DNA from: a bacterium
GTDB lineage: Bacteria > Patescibacteriota > Gracilibacteria > UBA4473
Direction of reading: 5' to 3'
DNA length: 64,000 nucleotides
NCBI GenBank assembly: GCA_009995455.1
Contig: JAACPJ010000001.1
Coordinates: 214,991-278,990, forward strand
The first letter of the stretch is position 1, and the number at the start of each line of letters is the position of its first letter. The notes below the pieces were generated by a model. It was not told the DNA's origin and did no database searches. It saw only the letters and a list, made by a program, of their open reading frames with translations. Positions 18,166 to 25,639 of this stretch are shown here, one piece after another. The translations under genes and the position numbers were made by a program.

Positions 18166-18963
18166 ATGAAAAAATTTGCCGTTATTGGTTACCCGGTCAG
18201 TCATTCTAAATCACCAGCGTTGCACGAGGCTGGTTTTAACGAACTTTCAATTGAAGCCGAATTTAGCGCTATTGAAGTGAAACCGGAAAATTTAGAGAGT
18301 TGGATTAGTTTAAACATGATTGATTATGCCGGGGTCGCGGTAACGATTCCTCATAAAGAAAAAATGGTAGCGATTGCGCAAAAACTAAGCCCCGCGGCAA
18401 AGGTTATTGGCGCGGTCAATACGCTTTTTTGGGAACACGAAGTTTTGCATGGAACCAATACCGATTGTGTTGGGGTGCTGCGCGCTTTGCAAACAGAGGT
18501 ACCTGATTTAGAAGGTAAAAGAGTGCTCTTACTCGGCGCCGGTGGAGCAGCCAGAGCCGCTTTATTTGCGCTACAAAATGCCGGTGCTAAAACCACAGTA
18601 TGGAACCGAAGTGCTGATCGAGCCGTTCGCTTAGCGGAGGAGTTTCACGCTGAAGCCATAGAATCCTTGCCAGTCTTAAACCCAGAGAAATTTGATATCA
18701 TTATTAACTCAACCTCGGTCGGGTTAAAAGAATGGAAGTCTTTACTTCCAGAGGACTTTTGGACGCCACAGCACGTGGCTTTTGATATGGTTTATGATCC
18801 GCTAGAAACCCGGTTTTTAAGCGAAGCCGCTGATGCGGGCGCGTTAACTATTACTGGAGATCAAATGCTGGTACATCAAGCCCTAGAGCAATTTCATTTA
18901 TGGCACGATATGGAGCTTGAACCAGAAGTAATGGGGAATGCTTTTTTCTTGGCCGACGAATAA
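18166..18963 (+). CDS. aroE: shikimate dehydrogenase
   Basis: NADP-dependent reduction of 3-dehydroshikimate to shikimate. The N-terminal substrate site is VIGYPVSHSKSPALHEAGF; GVAVTIPHKE carries the catalytic Lys; NTDCVG binds the substrate; and the nucleotide-binding loop is LLGAGGAARAALFAL. The C-terminal GDQMLVHQALEQFHLW is typical. 265 residues is normal. ATG 18166 follows an AT-rich stretch with no Shine-Dalgarno. The stop TAA shares its last A with the next start (TAATG). Confidence 0.95.
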   Translation: MKKFAVIGYPVSHSKSPALHEAGFNELSIEAEFSAIEVKPENLESWISLNMIDYAGVAVTIPHKEKMVAIAQKLSPAAKVIGAVNTLFWEHEVLHGTNTDCVGVLRALQTEVPDLEGKRVLLLGAGGAARAALFALQNAGAKTTVWNRSADRAVRLAEEFHAEAIESLPVLNPEKFDIIINSTSVGLKEWKSLLPEDFWTPQHVAFDMVYDPLETRFLSEAADAGALTITGDQMLVHQALEQFHLWHDMELEPEVMGNAFFLADE

Positions 18964-19280
18964 TGAAAAAAGTTTATTGTCCGCACTGCAATCACACTTT
19001 AACCCCATGTGAAGGGTACAAAGTTTTAAACTTTAAAAAGCTAAGTTGTCCTAATTGCAAGTCAGAATTGGTGCCTAAATGGCACGCTTCAGTTAAACCT
19101 TTATGGCAACGTCGTTTACTAGTTTTAGCTTGGAGTTTTCCGGCCATAGTCGCTTTAAGTGTGGTTTGGTTTGAACCGCAATGGTGGTTATATCTGGCAG
19201 GGGCTTTGACTCTCTTTCACGTCATTGCTTTGGCCTATATTTGCATTGGCGGGTATTACAGCGTTCAACTTAAAGACTAA
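18963..19280 (+). CDS. zinc-ribbon membrane protein, 105 aa
   Basis: The N-terminal zinc ribbon has YCPHCNHTL (Cys6/Cys9) and SCPNCKSEL as the two metal-binding knuckles. Two hydrophobic helices follow (LLVLAWSFPAIVALSVVWF and WWLYLAGALTLFHVIALAYICIG). This layout resembles the cytoplasmic zinc-ribbon plus 2-TM proteins (DUF983-like), without an assigned function. It is coupled to aroE by a one-base overlap and converges with the MBOAT gene with a 4-base stop overlap (CTAA). Confidence 0.75.
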   Translation: MKKVYCPHCNHTLTPCEGYKVLNFKKLSCPNCKSELVPKWHASVKPLWQRRLLVLAWSFPAIVALSVVWFEPQWWLYLAGALTLFHVIALAYICIGGYYSVQLKD

Positions 19281-20776
19281 AATCTTGAGTATAAAAACTT
19301 CGTCGCTTCTGAAGACGCTTGAGGGAAGTAATAGAGCATACAAAAGCAAAGCGTAAACATAAGTACGATACTAATAGTATTGCAGACTCCACATCTAAAT
19401 TTGCTAGTGATTTCTGGTGTATCGCTAAAGGCCAACCAACTAATCCAGAAGATAATTCCTACTAATGGAAACCAAATGAGGTTTTGAGTGTTTGAGGCTA
19501 ATTCAGATATTTTATCGGTTAAGCTATAAATTCGGCTATTTTCCCACAGCCATAAGTAACCTTCGTTATTAGTTGTATTATTAAAAAATTCGTCAGATTG
19601 TGAATTTCCACTTATCCCGAGCATTTTACCGAGCACCGTATGGGCGACTTGAAAATCTGGCGCACGGAAATAAACCCAGAAAAAATTCAGCATAAGCAGT
19701 GTAAAGACCCACTTAATCCAGCCGGCTACTTTAGCTAAAGGTTCTTGAAAAATTCGTTCCAAGCACACCATTAATCCATGTAAGGCTCCCCAAATAATAA
19801 AGGTCCAGCCAACGCCGTGCCACACGCCACTGAGTAAAAATACAATCATCACATTGGTTAAATTACGCAAATAACTCACACGACTTCCTCCGAGTGGAAA
19901 ATAAACATAATCCCGTAAAAAGTTACTGAGAGTGATATGCCAACGTCGCCAAAATTCGGTGAAAGATTGAGAGGTGTATGGACTTTTAAAATTGAATGGA
20001 AGTTTAATATTGAGCATATAACCAATCCCAACGGCCATTTCTGTGTACCCGCTAAAATCAAAGTATAACTGGAGACTATACATCGCCGATATCATCCAGC
20101 TGGTAACAAAGTCAAGTTGTTCTGGGTTTTGGTAGCCCACATCAACCACATCCCCAAGAGGGTCTGCCAGGAGGACTTTTTTCATTAAGCCCAGCGCAAA
20201 CAAAAATAAGCCCAGCCCAAAGTTTGATCTTAAAAAATGATGTCTTTTTAAGTCATCAAATTGTTTCATCATATCACCATGGTGTACGATCGGTCCGGCG
20301 ATCACCTGTGGGAAAAAAGCGACATATAAACTGTAATGCCAAAACCGAGACTCTTTAATTTTTTGCCGCCAACTATCCATTATATATGTGATCTGCTGGA
20401 AGGTGTAAAAACTAATTCCGAGAGGGAATAAAAAGCTTGGTAAAGACCAGTCTGTATTCGCTAATTGGTTTAATGATTCGAGAAAAAAATTGTTGTATTT
20501 AAAATACCAAAGCCAGGCTAAATTGAAGATTATTCCGAGCACCAAAAGCCATTTTCTCGGGTCTTTCTGTAGCGCTTTTCCGACCAAGAAATTTATAAGT
20601 ACTGAGACCGAAAGGAGTGGTACGTAGCGCCAATCGATCCATCCATAAAAAATAACCGAAACGGCTAGCAACCACCATAAACTGTAGGTGTTATAGTGAA
20701 AACGGTTTATTAGCCAATAGCCCGCCACAGCAATAGGGAGAAATACGAGTAAAAAAACCGTTGAAGTGAAGAGCAT
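19277..20776 (-). CDS. MBOAT-family O-acyltransferase (AlgI/DltB-like)
   Basis: A 499-residue polytopic membrane enzyme. The MBOAT signatures are visible: FPQVIAGPIVHHGDMMKQF, DFSGYTEMAVGIGYML, LPFNFKSPYTSQSFTEFWRRWHITLSNFLRDYVYFPLGG, and the active-site helix LLSGVWHGVGWTFIIWGALHG with its conserved His. Relatives transfer acetyl groups across the membrane to secreted polysaccharide or other acceptors. The acceptor here is unknown. It lies 3 bases after the anchored alpha/beta hydrolase gene on the same strand, so the two are probably one operon. Confidence 0.92.
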   Translation of the reverse strand: MLFTSTVFLLVFLPIAVAGYWLINRFHYNTYSLWWLLAVSVIFYGWIDWRYVPLLSVSVLINFLVGKALQKDPRKWLLVLGIIFNLAWLWYFKYNNFFLESLNQLANTDWSLPSFLFPLGISFYTFQQITYIMDSWRQKIKESRFWHYSLYVAFFPQVIAGPIVHHGDMMKQFDDLKRHHFLRSNFGLGLFLFALGLMKKVLLADPLGDVVDVGYQNPEQLDFVTSWMISAMYSLQLYFDFSGYTEMAVGIGYMLNIKLPFNFKSPYTSQSFTEFWRRWHITLSNFLRDYVYFPLGGSRVSYLRNLTNVMIVFLLSGVWHGVGWTFIIWGALHGLMVCLERIFQEPLAKVAGWIKWVFTLLMLNFFWVYFRAPDFQVAHTVLGKMLGISGNSQSDEFFNNTTNNEGYLWLWENSRIYSLTDKISELASNTQNLIWFPLVGIIFWISWLAFSDTPEITSKFRCGVCNTISIVLMFTLCFCMLYYFPQASSEATKFLYSRF

Positions 20777-20779
20777 TTT

Positions 20780-22273
20780 TTAAAGGGTGGCGCATGAATT
20801 AGGGAAATTTTGTCCACTGTTGACCGCATCAATCCAGGTCAGGGTATCTTTGAAGCTTCTTTGTCGGGTATATACGTGGCTGGTTGAAGCCAACTCACGG
20901 TAAGTGGTTGGTTTTTTTTCAGCGCAAAGTCTATTAAGCAGGCGCACGTTTTGTTCTGGCGGTGTAATGTTGTCGGTTGATCCTTGCAGAATTAAGGAGG
21001 GGAAATTCCAATCTCCATAGCCTGAAATATTTCTGGCTAAAGCTTCATAAAACTGAGGGAAATCAGTTTCTACCGTCCCGTTTTTTAAGCTGCTCCATAG
21101 TTCGTCACTATAAACTTTAGACCCATCATAACCATAAAAGTTTCCAACCGATCCTATACATTGCTTGTGATCGGTTACCAAGCTTCGAGCAAATCGAGGT
21201 TGAAGCAATTTATCTGGGTCAGAGACTTCTTTGCCGTATAAATCTTGGTAGGCGTAAATTAAGTATGGGCCTAAATTAGAATTAAATTTTAGTAAATCTA
21301 CGGTGTGGTTGGCAGCGCCATAAGTAATTAAGCCAGCAATCGGCAGGTTTGGGGCGTATTGTTTGTAGATATCGGCGGCGGCAAAAATTGAATGGGCTCC
21401 TTGGGAGTAACCCGATAAATAAATTTTATCTTGCAGCGGAAGGTTAATTTGAGCGGCTAAGTTTTTAATTGCTTTTAAACTATCTAGTACGACTCGCGCT
21501 TCTAAATCAGCGACAAAATAATGATGCAAACCATCGGTATCATTAAAACCAGAGTAGTCAGGGAAGACAACGGCGTAACCTTGTCCGGCAAAGGCCGCGT
21601 TATAGCCTTCGTAATCACCCCAATTGGCAACTGCCACATTTTCTCGGCTAGGAGCGCACGCATCATCAATTCCCGTAGTACCAGCGGCAGAACCCAAAAT
21701 CGGGAAGGGGCCATCACCAATCGGAAGGTAAACCAGAGCATTTCCGGTCGTTATTCGGTTATTATGATGAGTTGTAGTAAAAGTAATTTTCCATTTTTCA
21801 ACGCTGTACTTGGCTTTATCATAAGGATAGCCTCCGTAAAAACGCCGAGCAAAACCATCAACTTGAGCCGAACTAAAAGTGCTTAATTTCTGGCTCTCTA
21901 GTAATACAACTGCATCGGTTGGTTTGTCGTTCTCTACATTTGGAATCGACAGTTCTTCGGCTATTTCTTCAACCGCTTTGAATTCACTATCCTTAGGGGT
22001 TGCAGGAATGACTTCAATTTCTTTTATCTCTTCTTCATTGTCTTCAGGGACGGCTGGAATTAAAATTTCAGAATCCTTCTCATTGTCTTGGTCCGAGTCT
22101 TGGTTTTGACCAAAAGTTAAATCACTTTCTCCAGTGCTATTTAGATTTGCGGCTAAACTGGAAGGATCTTGTTGCGCTGGCAAAAAGTAAAATATACTCG
22201 CTATTCCAACAGCCATGAGGCACACAAGGATAATTTTATAATTGTGAGCGGCATTGGTCTCTCTTTCATTCAT
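20780..22273 (-). CDS. membrane-anchored secreted alpha/beta hydrolase (lipase/esterase-like)
   Basis: A signal anchor (~residues 13-34) is followed by an acidic linker (~35-115) containing a near-repeat (ILIPAVPEDNE, later EVIPATPKDSE). The alpha/beta hydrolase domain has the nucleophile elbow GYSQG (Ser290), a likely acid in GSTDNITPP (Asp434) and a likely His in STSHVY (His466). Preceding blocks (GSAAGTTGIDDACAPS, GYAVVFPDYSG) resemble secretory-lipase (LIP) family hydrolases. The gene is upstream of and nearly touching the MBOAT gene, which suggests acyl-group editing outside the cell. The substrate is unknown. Confidence 0.85.
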   Translation of the reverse strand: MNERETNAAHNYKIILVCLMAVGIASIFYFLPAQQDPSSLAANLNSTGESDLTFGQNQDSDQDNEKDSEILIPAVPEDNEEEIKEIEVIPATPKDSEFKAVEEIAEELSIPNVENDKPTDAVVLLESQKLSTFSSAQVDGFARRFYGGYPYDKAKYSVEKWKITFTTTHHNNRITTGNALVYLPIGDGPFPILGSAAGTTGIDDACAPSRENVAVANWGDYEGYNAAFAGQGYAVVFPDYSGFNDTDGLHHYFVADLEARVVLDSLKAIKNLAAQINLPLQDKIYLSGYSQGAHSIFAAADIYKQYAPNLPIAGLITYGAANHTVDLLKFNSNLGPYLIYAYQDLYGKEVSDPDKLLQPRFARSLVTDHKQCIGSVGNFYGYDGSKVYSDELWSSLKNGTVETDFPQFYEALARNISGYGDWNFPSLILQGSTDNITPPEQNVRLLNRLCAEKKPTTYRELASTSHVYTRQRSFKDTLTWIDAVNSGQNFPNSCATL

Positions 22274-22524
22274 GATTCTTAAGTTAGTAATTTAAAATAA
22301 TAAATAAATATTTTTAGAGGTAAGTAAGGGCTCATTCATCACGCTTTATAAATCCATCTTTTCTTAAAACCGAAGTTTTGAGAGAATTAATCATTTCTCA
22401 GTAATAATGCACAATTTAATTATTATTTCAAGTATTGTATATGAAAAAGTATTAAATAATTAGAAAAACATTTGCAAAGAACTACTTTGTGATATATTCT
22501 GCTTTTGTAATCAACCTATGTAAA

Positions 22525-23187
22525 ATGAGAACTAAACCAGAAATTGTAGACTATGTTTTAAACAAAATGTCTCAAAAGAAGCTGACCAAAAGTGGTCTTG
22601 GTCAAGCATTAGGAGCCAATGGTGGCGCACAGGCAAAAGTTCAAAGAGCCAATGGTTTCTTGTCGCCTAAAAGTGACAAAGTTAACATGGCAGATTTGTT
22701 TTTAGTAGCGCAGTTTCTAGGTGTTGATCCAAAAGATATTATTTTGCACGAGGTAAAAGAAAAAGAGATCAATAGTGATCTTCCAGATTACAACATTAAT
22801 CCTAATCACTTAGTGCCGCTTGTTTCAAGTGCAGCAAACACAGAAGAAAGCGATGATCTAAAAGAATGGCTTATTTATCCTTACGATAATAGTGCTCATA
22901 AAAAAATTGTGGCTATTACGATGCCAGATAATCGAATGGCACCAATGATTAAAAAAGGAGAAATCCTTTTTGTCGATAACCGTCTTTATAGTTTTAGTCT
23001 TTCGGACCGACTAATTCTTGCTACTTATGGGAACGAATTTATTGTGGGAAGATTTAGGCGTTTAGAAAACGGGCAAGTTCAAATTTATTTTGATGATCCT
23101 TTGGCCGAACCAGTTGTTTATAGTACTGACAATGAGCATTTAGAAATCGTCGGAGTGGTAATTTCTCGCTTTTGTGAAACTAATTAA
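22525..23187 (+). CDS. HTH regulator with degenerate LexA/CI-like (S24) domain
   Basis: Residues 1-75 look like a Cro/CI-type HTH (KKLTKSGLGQALGANGGAQAKVQRANGF). Residues ~125-220 match the S24 fold (ITMPDNRMAPMIKKGEILFVDNR, then GNEFIVGRFRRLENGQVQIYFDDP, then LEIVGVVISRF). The self-cleavage dyad is missing: the Ser of the usual G.SM.P is Arg (DNRMAP), and the Lys of VKR is Gly (VGRF). It should therefore not autocleave. ATG 22525 is preferred; a TATATT at 22493-22498, preceded by TTGCAA, is a possible promoter. No phage genes surround it. Confidence 0.8.
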   Translation: MRTKPEIVDYVLNKMSQKKLTKSGLGQALGANGGAQAKVQRANGFLSPKSDKVNMADLFLVAQFLGVDPKDIILHEVKEKEINSDLPDYNINPNHLVPLVSSAANTEESDDLKEWLIYPYDNSAHKKIVAITMPDNRMAPMIKKGEILFVDNRLYSFSLSDRLILATYGNEFIVGRFRRLENGQVQIYFDDPLAEPVVYSTDNEHLEIVGVVISRFCETN

Positions 23188-23320
23188 ATTCAAATAATGA
23201 AACTCTTCTTAACAAAATTTCGTATCGAAAAAGTGCCCTGACCGATTGAGTCAAAGCACAGTAGTATATTTGTAGAAAAATTTTAACAAAACTCACTATT
23301 TTTTTAAAGCCTTTTTAATC

Positions 23321-24403
23321 ATGAACCACGCTAAACCGACTCTCAAACAAGAGAATTCCCGTGTACTCGGGATTACTCTTGGAATTATTACTCTTTCATT
23401 AATCACCTGGTTGTTTGCGTTTAATAATGCCTACGCCGCTGATATGGGGAGACTCGATTACTCTAAAATGACCGTAGAAGAAGTCATAACAACGGCACCA
23501 GAGTTTTCAACTCTCGCGAGTATTTTACCCAGTACGGACCTGAATGCCGCACTAATGTCTGGTGAAAACATCACGGTGTTTGCTCCAAACAATTCAGCTT
23601 TTGCTAAGCTTACTACTACAGAAATCGAATCGTTAATTTCAGATACCAGTCTTCTAAACGAAATTCTTAATTTACATTGGCTCAATGGCCGAATTTATAC
23701 GGGATTCTTTTATAATGAAAGATTCTTCAGCCCAGACGGGATGACTCAAATTCCAGTGCGAAACGTAAATACTAACACGTATATTGGAAACGCTAAAATT
23801 GTCATGAGTGATATTGCAACTCGTAACGGGATTATTCACATTATCAATGAGGTTGTTATGCCTGATGCGGGACAATACACGGTTGAAGTACCTCGAAATC
23901 AGATTATGCCAACCCCCGTGGCACCACGACCCACAGGGGCTTATAGTGAAACAATTGATGAAATTTATGAAGATTCAAATGATGGGATAGAAGGTGGAAA
24001 TTTAGTTGAGACTATGAGCCAGTACGAAGATTTAAGTATGCTGACTGATTTTATTAAAGAAGCTGGGCTAGCTGACGCTTTAGCGCAATCTGAAAACGAT
24101 TTAACTATTTTTGCTCCAACCAATAAAGCATTCGGAATGCTTGATAACGACGTCATTCTTGGACTCAGAAACAATTCTGTTTCACTGCTTCAACTACTAT
24201 TGAACCATGTTATTCCGGCCAAAGTAACCGAAGATGATATGACAGCCGCAATTGAAACTGGGGTATCTCTAAATGACTCATTTCTTAGATTTAGCCGCGT
24301 AAACTCACCAATGGTAGAGAACGCCCGAATCTTAGCGCCCAACTTAGAAGCTTCAAACGGTGTAATTCATGTGATTGATGAAGTCATCAATATGAATCAG
24401 TAA
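23321..24403 (+). CDS. secreted protein with two fasciclin (FAS1) domains
   Basis: A signal anchor (LGITLGIITLSLITWLFAFNNAYA) precedes two FAS1 domains. The first runs over residues ~45-185 (VITTAPEFSTLASILPSTDLNAAL, FAPNNSAFAKL, NGIIHIINEVVMP). The second covers ~225-360 (MLTDFIKEAGLADALAQSENDLTIFAPTNKAFGML, LLNHVIPAKV, NGVIHVIDEVI). A proline-rich linker (PTPVAPRPTGAY) separates them. FAS1 domains mediate cell adhesion. The leader (23188-23320) has no clear promoter, and only a weak hairpin follows. Confidence 0.9.
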   Translation: MNHAKPTLKQENSRVLGITLGIITLSLITWLFAFNNAYAADMGRLDYSKMTVEEVITTAPEFSTLASILPSTDLNAALMSGENITVFAPNNSAFAKLTTTEIESLISDTSLLNEILNLHWLNGRIYTGFFYNERFFSPDGMTQIPVRNVNTNTYIGNAKIVMSDIATRNGIIHIINEVVMPDAGQYTVEVPRNQIMPTPVAPRPTGAYSETIDEIYEDSNDGIEGGNLVETMSQYEDLSMLTDFIKEAGLADALAQSENDLTIFAPTNKAFGMLDNDVILGLRNNSVSLLQLLLNHVIPAKVTEDDMTAAIETGVSLNDSFLRFSRVNSPMVENARILAPNLEASNGVIHVIDEVINMNQ

Positions 24404-24442
24404 AAAGCTCTTTAAATAATTATTTTTTAATCAATTTATAAA

Positions 24443-24601
24443 ATGGATCTACTCTCAATCGTTGCCGTACTATTAATTGGTGGATGGGCCTTGGGCTTCT
24501 TTGCCTTTGGAGAGGCCGTAGGAATGCTTATTCATCTTCTTTTGGTGTTAGCCGTAATCGTAGTGCTTGTTCGAATTATTAAAGGCAAACCAGTGGTCTA
24601 A
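24443..24601 (+). CDS. lmo0937-like small membrane protein, 52 aa
   Basis: A short gene with ATG 24443 and TAA at 24599-24601. The translation starts MDLLSIVAVLLIGGWALGFF and ends AVIVVLVRIIKGKPVV. The two hydrophobic helices joined by a glycine-rich turn, a HLLLVLAVIVVLVRII segment and the short basic end match the lmo0937 family of very small stress-associated membrane proteins. It lies 39 bases after the FAS1 gene and 44 bases before the coiled-coil protein gene. Function unknown. Confidence 0.75.
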   Translation: MDLLSIVAVLLIGGWALGFFAFGEAVGMLIHLLLVLAVIVVLVRIIKGKPVV

Positions 24602-24645
24602 GCCACATAAAAAAACTGAAAATTATTTATTAACCACTTATTAAC

Positions 24646-24909
24646 ATGTCAACTTTAGACGCTTACAAAGACAAACTTAAAGCCAAATATGATCAATTTA
24701 CCGCTCAAGTTAGAGAGGCAGGTGCTGACGCACGCATTGAATCAAATTCTAAATATTCAGATTTTCAAGATAAGAAAAATGATTTTGAAACGGCTTGGAA
24801 CGACTTTTTAAATTCATCAGAAGACAAAGGTGAAGAAATGAAAGCCAGAGCCGAAGCCAAATACAAAGAAATGGAAGCCAAGTGGCACGAAATGAAAAGC
24901 GAAATGTAA
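24646..24909 (+). CDS. coiled-coil stress-type protein, 87 aa
   Basis: Highly charged and almost entirely helical: MSTLDAYKDKLKAKYDQF, then DFQDKKNDFETAWNDFLNS, then KARAEAKYKEMEAKWHEMKSE. There are no Cys and no hydrophobic segment. It resembles small cyanobacterial/CPR general-stress coiled-coil proteins in composition only. Its partner is unknown; the neighbouring lmo0937-like gene suggests a shared stress role (inference). Confidence 0.65.
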   Translation: MSTLDAYKDKLKAKYDQFTAQVREAGADARIESNSKYSDFQDKKNDFETAWNDFLNSSEDKGEEMKARAEAKYKEMEAKWHEMKSEM

Positions 24910-24933
24910 GGTTTAAATAACCTCCAAAGTTAA

Positions 24934-24961
24934 AAAAGGCTCTTATATAAGAGTCTTTTTT
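24934..24961. terminator. bidirectional terminator between the coiled-coil gene and tRNA-Arg
   Basis: AAAAAAGGCTCTT, ATAT centre, AAGAGTCTTTTTTT. T-runs exist on both strands, so it can end both the plus-strand gene and the minus-strand tRNA. Confidence 0.85.
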
Positions 24962-24964
24962 TGT

Positions 24965-25039
24965 TGGTATCCCCGCTAAGAATCGAACTTAGATCTTCGC
25001 CTTAGAAGGGCGCCGTTCTATCCATTGAACTACGGGGAC
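24965..25039 (-). tRNA. tRNA-Arg (anticodon UCU), CCA encoded
   Basis: Acceptor GTCCCCG pairs with CGGGGAT, followed by discriminator A and encoded CCA. The D-arm is GTTC...GAAC, the anticodon loop CTTCTAA gives UCU, and the T-arm is CTAAG-TTCGATT-CTTAG. The anticodon stem has one mismatch at its top pair. It reads AGA/AGG. Confidence 0.95.
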
Positions 25040-25138
25040 GAGCAACTGAAAACTACTTTAATTAAAAATTTGAGAATGTAAAAATGGCTTTAGAGTTTCA
25101 ATTGATTTTTAACCATCATTGCTTTAGAAGTACTCTAC

Positions 25139-25579
25139 ATGAAATGTTCTAGCTGCGGTTTCGAAAACACGAAAGTAGTCGATTCTAGAGTCTCTGAAAG
25201 TGGTACTTCGATTCGCCGAAGACGTGAGTGTGAACAGTGTGGTTTTCGTTTTACTACTTTTGAAAAATCACAAACCAATAGCCTAATGGTGCATAAAAAA
25301 GATGGCAGCACAGAGCCATATGACCGAGAAAAGCTGGAAAAAGCTATTATGATTGCGTGTGGAAAGCGCCGAGTTTCTTTAGCAAAGGTGCGTGAGAAGC
25401 TTTCTGAGCTAGAGGAAAAGTGGAGCGCTAAAAAAGAAATCTATACTTCAAACATTGGTGAAGACGTTGTAGAGATGCTTCGTGAGCTTGATGAAATTGC
25501 CTTCATCCGATTCGCATCAGTCTATAAGCAGTTTAAAGACGTTGAGACGTTTAAGAAAGAGTTAGAGAAGATCCTTTAG
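25139..25579 (+). CDS. nrdR: transcriptional repressor NrdR
   Basis: A zinc ribbon (MKCSSCGFENTKVVDSRVSESGTSIRRRRECEQCGFRFTTFEK with CxxC...CxxC) is followed by an ATP-cone domain (VHKKDGSTEPYDREKLEKAIMIAC...EIAFIRFASVYKQFKDVETF). NrdR senses dATP/ATP and represses ribonucleotide reductase genes. 146 residues is normal. No nrd gene is in the window and no NrdR-box pair is visible beside this gene. Confidence 0.95.
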   Translation: MKCSSCGFENTKVVDSRVSESGTSIRRRRECEQCGFRFTTFEKSQTNSLMVHKKDGSTEPYDREKLEKAIMIACGKRRVSLAKVREKLSELEEKWSAKKEIYTSNIGEDVVEMLRELDEIAFIRFASVYKQFKDVETFKKELEKIL

Positions 25580-25639
25580 CATTTAAATATAAACCTAAAA
25601 ATTGTGAGTGAATTTAGGGGAAACTGTTTACCTTGGACT

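Noticed and set aside
22489-23187. Prophage repressor (CI-like regulator)
   Set aside because: No integrase, capsid or other phage gene lies near it, and the cleavage residues are lost. It reads as a chromosomal regulator.
25040-25138. NrdR-box in front of nrdR
   Set aside because: No pair of 16-base NrdR boxes is visible.
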